This document shows, piece by piece, positions 30,512-33,908 of a DNA stretch of 33,908 nt. The position numbers and the translations under genes were made by a program. The notes below the pieces were generated by a model. It saw nothing but the letters and a program-made list of their open reading frames with translations, ran no database searches and was not told where the DNA came from. This stretch comes from Anaerolineales bacterium (GTDB taxonomy: Bacteria > Chloroflexota > Anaerolineae > Anaerolineales > Villigracilaceae), in contig JABARH010000015.1 of NCBI GenBank assembly GCA_019187665.1, positions 1 to 33,908 of the forward strand, written 5' to 3'. Numbering within the stretch: the stretch's first letter is position 1; every line of letters begins with the position of its first letter.

Positions 30512-31749
30512 TCAAGTGGCTGGTGGAAAACTGGCGCATCATCCTCTGGGCGATGGCGCTCTCGCTGTCGGTATGGATCGCCGCCGTCACCGCCGCCGAC
30601 CCGGATGAACAGAGACTGTTCGACCGCGTTGTGCCGATCGAGATCGTCGGGCAGGGGTCGAACCTGGTGATCGTGGGCGAGTCGCCCAATTCGGTACAGG
30701 TGACGCTGCGCGCGCCGCGTTCCGTTTGGGACCAGTTGGAAGCGGCGAGTTCGCCCTTGCGCGCCGTTGTGGATCTTTCCGGGCTGGGCGCGGGCCAGCA
30801 TGAAGCGCCCATCCAACTCCAGGTCAACGCGCGGCCGGTACGAATTGTCTCGTCGCTCCCCGCCTCCATCCGCGTCACGCTCGAACTATTGGAGACCCGC
30901 ACCCTGCCCATCGGCATCACCATCAACGGCCAGCCTGCGATCGGATATAAGGCAGGCGAAGCAGAGATCGGCCCGCAACAGGTGACGATCTCCGGCGCGC
31001 AGTCGTTGGTGGAGCAGGTCAGCCGGGCGCGCATCATGATCAATTTGAACGGGACGCGCGAGAGCGTCAACCAATCGCTGGAGGTGCAGGTCTTGAACGG
31101 CAACAACCAGGTTGTGAAGGGGTTGGATGTTTCGCCGTCAGCAGTGTTGGTGACTCTGCCAGTCAACCAACAGGGCGGGTATCGCGACGTGGCGGTGAAA
31201 GTGATCGTTCAGGGACAGGTGGCCAACGGGTATCTATTGACAAAGTTGCAGGTCTTTCCGCCCATTATCACGGTCTACTCCACAGACCCGTCCCTGGTCA
31301 ACCAATTGCCCGGCGTGGTGGAAACGCAGCTGCTCGAACTGCGCGGCGCAAGCGAAGATATCGTGACGCGCCTGGCTCTCGTCCTGCCGGAGGGTGTTTC
31401 GGTGGTGGGCGAACAGAACGTGCAAGTGCAGGTCGGGATCGATCCGATTCAAAGCAACCTGACCCTGTCGAGCATCCGGGTGGAGGCGGTCGGCCTGGCA
31501 GAGGGATTCACCGCGCAGGTTTCCCCGCTCGAGGTGGATGTGATCCTCTCCGGCCCCGCGCCCTTGCTGGACTCGTTGCTGTTGCAGGACATCCACGTGA
31601 TCGTGGATGTGACCGGCCTCGGCCCCGGCACGTATCAACTTACGCCGCGCGTGGAGATTTTGGTTGCAGACGTGGTGGTCGAATCGATCCTGCCAAACAC
31701 GCTGGAGGTCACCATCCTGCCAGCGCCGACGGCAACGCCAACGCCGTGA
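30508..31749 (+). CDS. cdaR: CdaR (YbbR-domain) regulator of diadenylate cyclase
   Basis: 413 residues. One N-terminal transmembrane helix (ENWRIILWAMALSLSVWIAAV) and then several YbbR repeats outside the membrane (VPIEIVGQ, LPIGITINGQPAIGY, VAVKVIVQGQVANGY, and a last VDVTGLGPGTYQLTP). The C-terminus ends in a Thr/Pro tail. It is known to bind CdaA and modulate c-di-AMP output. Coupled to cdaA by ATGA. Confidence 0.92.
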   Translation: MIKWLVENWRIILWAMALSLSVWIAAVTAADPDEQRLFDRVVPIEIVGQGSNLVIVGESPNSVQVTLRAPRSVWDQLEAASSPLRAVVDLSGLGAGQHEAPIQLQVNARPVRIVSSLPASIRVTLELLETRTLPIGITINGQPAIGYKAGEAEIGPQQVTISGAQSLVEQVSRARIMINLNGTRESVNQSLEVQVLNGNNQVVKGLDVSPSAVLVTLPVNQQGGYRDVAVKVIVQGQVANGYLLTKLQVFPPIITVYSTDPSLVNQLPGVVETQLLELRGASEDIVTRLALVLPEGVSVVGEQNVQVQVGIDPIQSNLTLSSIRVEAVGLAEGFTAQVSPLEVDVILSGPAPLLDSLLLQDIHVIVDVTGLGPGTYQLTPRVEILVADVVVESILPNTLEVTILPAPTATPTP

Positions 31750-31756
31750 CGAGTTA

Positions 31757-31816
31757 TCAGTGATCAGTGATCAGTGATAGGTCAATCGTAAATCGTAAAT
31801 GGAAAAATCGTAAATC
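31757..31816. repeat. Short heptamer runs between cdaR and der
   Basis: ATCAGTG is repeated three times, then ATCGTAA occurs twice in tandem and once more after GGAAAA. A second, unrelated heptamer family in the same chromosome segment as the array at 17653. Confidence 0.7.
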
Positions 31817-31819
31817 AAA

Positions 31820-33181
31820 ATGAAGCCTGTAATCGCACTCGTCGGCCGGCCGAACGTCGGCAAAAGCACATTATTCAACCGCCTCATTGGTGAACGTCTC
31901 GCCATTGTGGACGATACGCCCGGCACCACGCGCGACCGTCTCGTCAGCGAGGCGGAGTGGAATGGGCGCGCATTTCACGTGGTGGACACCGGGGGAATTG
32001 ATCCGACTCACGGCGGCAAGACTCCGCTTTCGGTTGGTTCGGCGGATTTTATCCGCGAGATCCGCGAGCAGGCGGTGATGGCAGTGCGCGATGCGGATTA
32101 TGTCCTCTTTGTTGTGGACGGCGAAACCGGCGTCACCGCGCCCGACCGCGAGGTGGCGGAGATTTTGCGCCGCAACCAGAAAAAGGTCGGCGAGGAATTT
32201 TTGCCGCCGATCTTTCTCGTCGCCAATAAATGCGAAACGCTCGAACGCCGTAACGAAGCCATGCAATTTTATGAACTGGGGTTGGGCGATCCGTATCCCA
32301 TCTCCGCGATTCATGGCACCGACACCGGCGACCTGCTGGACGACCTGGTCGCGGCGTTTCCTACTGATGATGAAGCCGAGGAGGACGACTCGGTCAAGAT
32401 CGCCATCGTTGGAAAACCGAATGCGGGAAAATCCAGCCTGTTGAATAAACTGGTCGGCGAGGAGCGCGTCATCGTCAGCCCGATCGCGGGGACAACGCGC
32501 GACGCAATTGACACGCCGATGGAATTCGATGGGGCGAAGATCACATTGATTGACACGGCCGGTATCCGCCGCCGCGGCAAGATCGAAAAAGGCGTGGAGC
32601 AATATTCCGTCCTGAGGGCGTTCAAAGCCATCGAACGCGCCGATGTGGTGCTGCTGATGATTGACGCTGTGGAGGGCATCAGCACACAGGACGCGCACAT
32701 CGCAGGCTTCGTGCTGGAGGCATCCAAGAGCGTGGTGGTGTTGGTCAACAAATGGGATGCGGTGGAAAAGGACACCTATACGATGAACGCCTTCACCGAC
32801 CGAATCCGCGAGGAACTTAATTTCATGGCGTATGTCCCCCTGCTGTTCATCTCCGCAAAAAACGGTCAGCGCGTGGATCAGGTCCTGCCGATGGCGTTGC
32901 GCGTGCAGGAGGAACGTCTCGTGCGGCTCAGCACATCGCAGATCAACAAGGTCCTGCAAAACGCGCAGGACGAACACCCCGCTCCCTCTCATGCCGGGCG
33001 CTCGCTAAAAATGTATTACGGCACACAAGTCCGTTCGGACCCGCCGACCTTCATGATCTATTGCAACGATCCGAAACTGGCGCATTTCACCTATCGCCGA
33101 TTCATCGAGAATCGCATCCGCGAAGAATATAGTTTCCTGGGCACGCCGATCCGTCTGGTATTGAAAGGCAGGAAGGAATAG
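31820..33181 (+). CDS. der: Ribosome-assembly GTPase Der (EngA)
   Basis: 453 residues; matures the 50S subunit. Two tandem G domains: G1 of the first is VGRPNVGKST (8-17), with DTPGTTRD and DTGG; G1 of the second is VGKPNAGKSS near 196, with AGTTRD, DTAGIRRRGKIEKGVE and NKWD. A KH-like domain follows from ~355. In the first domain the base-recognition motif reads NKCE (136-139) rather than the usual NKxD. No Shine-Dalgarno is visible before the ATG. Confidence 0.96.
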   Translation: MKPVIALVGRPNVGKSTLFNRLIGERLAIVDDTPGTTRDRLVSEAEWNGRAFHVVDTGGIDPTHGGKTPLSVGSADFIREIREQAVMAVRDADYVLFVVDGETGVTAPDREVAEILRRNQKKVGEEFLPPIFLVANKCETLERRNEAMQFYELGLGDPYPISAIHGTDTGDLLDDLVAAFPTDDEAEEDDSVKIAIVGKPNAGKSSLLNKLVGEERVIVSPIAGTTRDAIDTPMEFDGAKITLIDTAGIRRRGKIEKGVEQYSVLRAFKAIERADVVLLMIDAVEGISTQDAHIAGFVLEASKSVVVLVNKWDAVEKDTYTMNAFTDRIREELNFMAYVPLLFISAKNGQRVDQVLPMALRVQEERLVRLSTSQINKVLQNAQDEHPAPSHAGRSLKMYYGTQVRSDPPTFMIYCNDPKLAHFTYRRFIENRIREEYSFLGTPIRLVLKGRKE

Positions 33182-33182
33182 T

Positions 33183-33210
33183 ACAGAACTTACGCATAAT
33201 TGGAGTTCTC
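33183..33210 (+). mobile_element. Terminal sequence of the element family seen at 1185-1314
   Basis: ACAGAACTTACGCATAATTGG followed by AGTTCTC matches the reverse complement of 1287-1314 at 26 of 28 positions. It begins two bases after the der stop codon. No opposite end is visible, although the window stops at GCGTAA, which could be one. Confidence 0.5.
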
Positions 33211-33300
33211 TAAGGAGTCGGTTGCCTGATTTGGAGTTTGTCTATATACTATACGGAAATCTACATCGCTGGGGGTACGTTGTCACCCCGGGAGGAACTC

Positions 33301-33786
33301 ATGAATCGCACCTCGAAACTCGTTAATATCGTTCTGTCCGCATTGATCGCGTTAATAGTAAGTCTGTCGACGATGCCGGTAGTCGTTGCACGTGCTGTCT
33401 CCTCCACTGCACCGGATCCAGCTTTGACTCGCTTTGTATCACCATCTGGCGTTGATACGGGCGATTGCTCAGATCACTTAAATCCATGTCTTACAATTAA
33501 TTATGCTATTAGCCAAGTATCGGATGGAGAAACAATTGGAGTAGAAGAAGGCGTCTATTCCGCGAGCGGATCGCAGGTCGTTAACCTCGACGGAAACTTC
33601 GGCGCATACACAAATCTTAACTTGTCGGGTGGATGGAATTCAATCTTCGATATGCAATCAGGATATTCAACGATTGATGGGCAAGGTGCGCGTGTCGGCA
33701 TCAAGGTAAGCAGCGTTACCGTATTTATCGATATGTTTATTGTTACCAATTGCTATTCAACTGGGCTAATGGGGGTTGGAGTGTGA
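33301..33786 (+). pseudogene. Truncated secreted beta-helix (pectate-lyase-like) protein
   Basis: 161 residues. The ATG at 33301 follows GGGAGGAACTC; an earlier in-frame ATG at 33238 lacks a ribosome site. A signal peptide (residues 1-36) is followed by FVSPSGVDTGDCSDHLNPCLTINYAISQVSDGETIGVEEGVY, the opening of right-handed beta-helix surface proteins of the CSLREA/DUF1565 style. Family members usually run for hundreds of residues, but this frame ends at a TGA just as the helix rungs begin (VTVFIDMFIVTNCYSTG). It is more AT-rich than its neighbours. Likely truncated by an insertion or frameshift; 33787-33908 does not continue the fold. Confidence 0.6.
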
Positions 33787-33908
33787 CTGTTCCAGATTTG
33801 GTAAAAAAAGGAGTAGAGGCACATTTCCCGGACTAACGGGAAAATGAATGCGCTTACGCCATCAAACTGGCAAGATCGAGGCCACGTGACAAGTGGTTGC
33901 CAGCGTAA

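Noticed and set aside
33787..33908. Fragment of a transposase (VPDLVKKGVEAHFPD and following frames)
   Set aside because: Too short, with stops in each frame, and no recognisable motif; left unassigned.

Overview
The window looks like a chromosomal segment from a Chloroflexota bacterium, most likely of the Anaerolineae. This is an inference. It rests on a fairly GC-rich background, lipoproteins with Thr/Pro-rich spacers, AroH, TyrA and PheA as separate proteins, a small SWIM zinc-finger protein, and many short intergenic palindromes and heptamer repeats. Nothing indicates a phage or plasmid; the content is mostly housekeeping genes with small mobile or repetitive insertions.

Layout. (1) 1-1183: the start of a minus-strand gene running off the left edge, a lipoprotein of the formylglycine-generating-enzyme fold, and a bidirectional terminator, with a ~130 bp MITE-like element next to it. 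(2) 1315-8570, all minus strand: an aromatic amino acid cluster. Aminotransferase-pheA form one unit. A second unit has its own promoter, an aromatic-rich leader peptide and an attenuator-type terminator, then aroH, tyrA, DAHP synthase, aroA, aroE and a small lipoprotein. Together they supply DAHP synthesis, two shikimate steps, chorismate mutation and both branches to Phe and Tyr. (3) 8677-12750: smpB, a conserved hypothetical, a nitrilase-family hydrolase, a 3-hydroxyisobutyrate-dehydrogenase-like enzyme behind three palindromic 30 bp repeats, the initiator tRNA-fMet, and a response regulator whose receiver lacks the phosphorylation residues. (4) 12758-14744: an AT-rich, probably acquired restriction-modification pair. 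The adenine methyltransferase carries a C-terminal nuclease-like domain that is a degenerate duplicate of the separate nuclease encoded next to it. (5) 14786-17630: an L,D-transpeptidase, a SWIM protein behind a Phe-rich upstream ORF and terminator, and an MFS exporter. (6) 17626-17964: a large heptamer repeat array. (7) 17968-20068: split glutamine-dependent NAD synthetase (two genes) and a cold-shock protein. (8) 20429-26089: recJ, guaB and an SGNH/MBOAT acyl-transfer pair. (9) 26095-28421: a WD40-like lipoprotein, a long palindrome, rnpB and copies of a 152 bp MITE. (10) 28422-33181: coaE with an extra C-terminal domain, cdaA-cdaR (c-di-AMP) and der. (11) 33183-33908: an element end and a truncated secreted beta-helix protein.

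The strongest candidates for something new are the two short leader ORFs with terminators (ahead of aroH and ahead of the SWIM gene), the methyltransferase/nuclease pair with one intact and one broken catalytic domain, and a recurring pattern of -10 boxes placed 6-7 bases before start codons, suggesting leaderless mRNAs.
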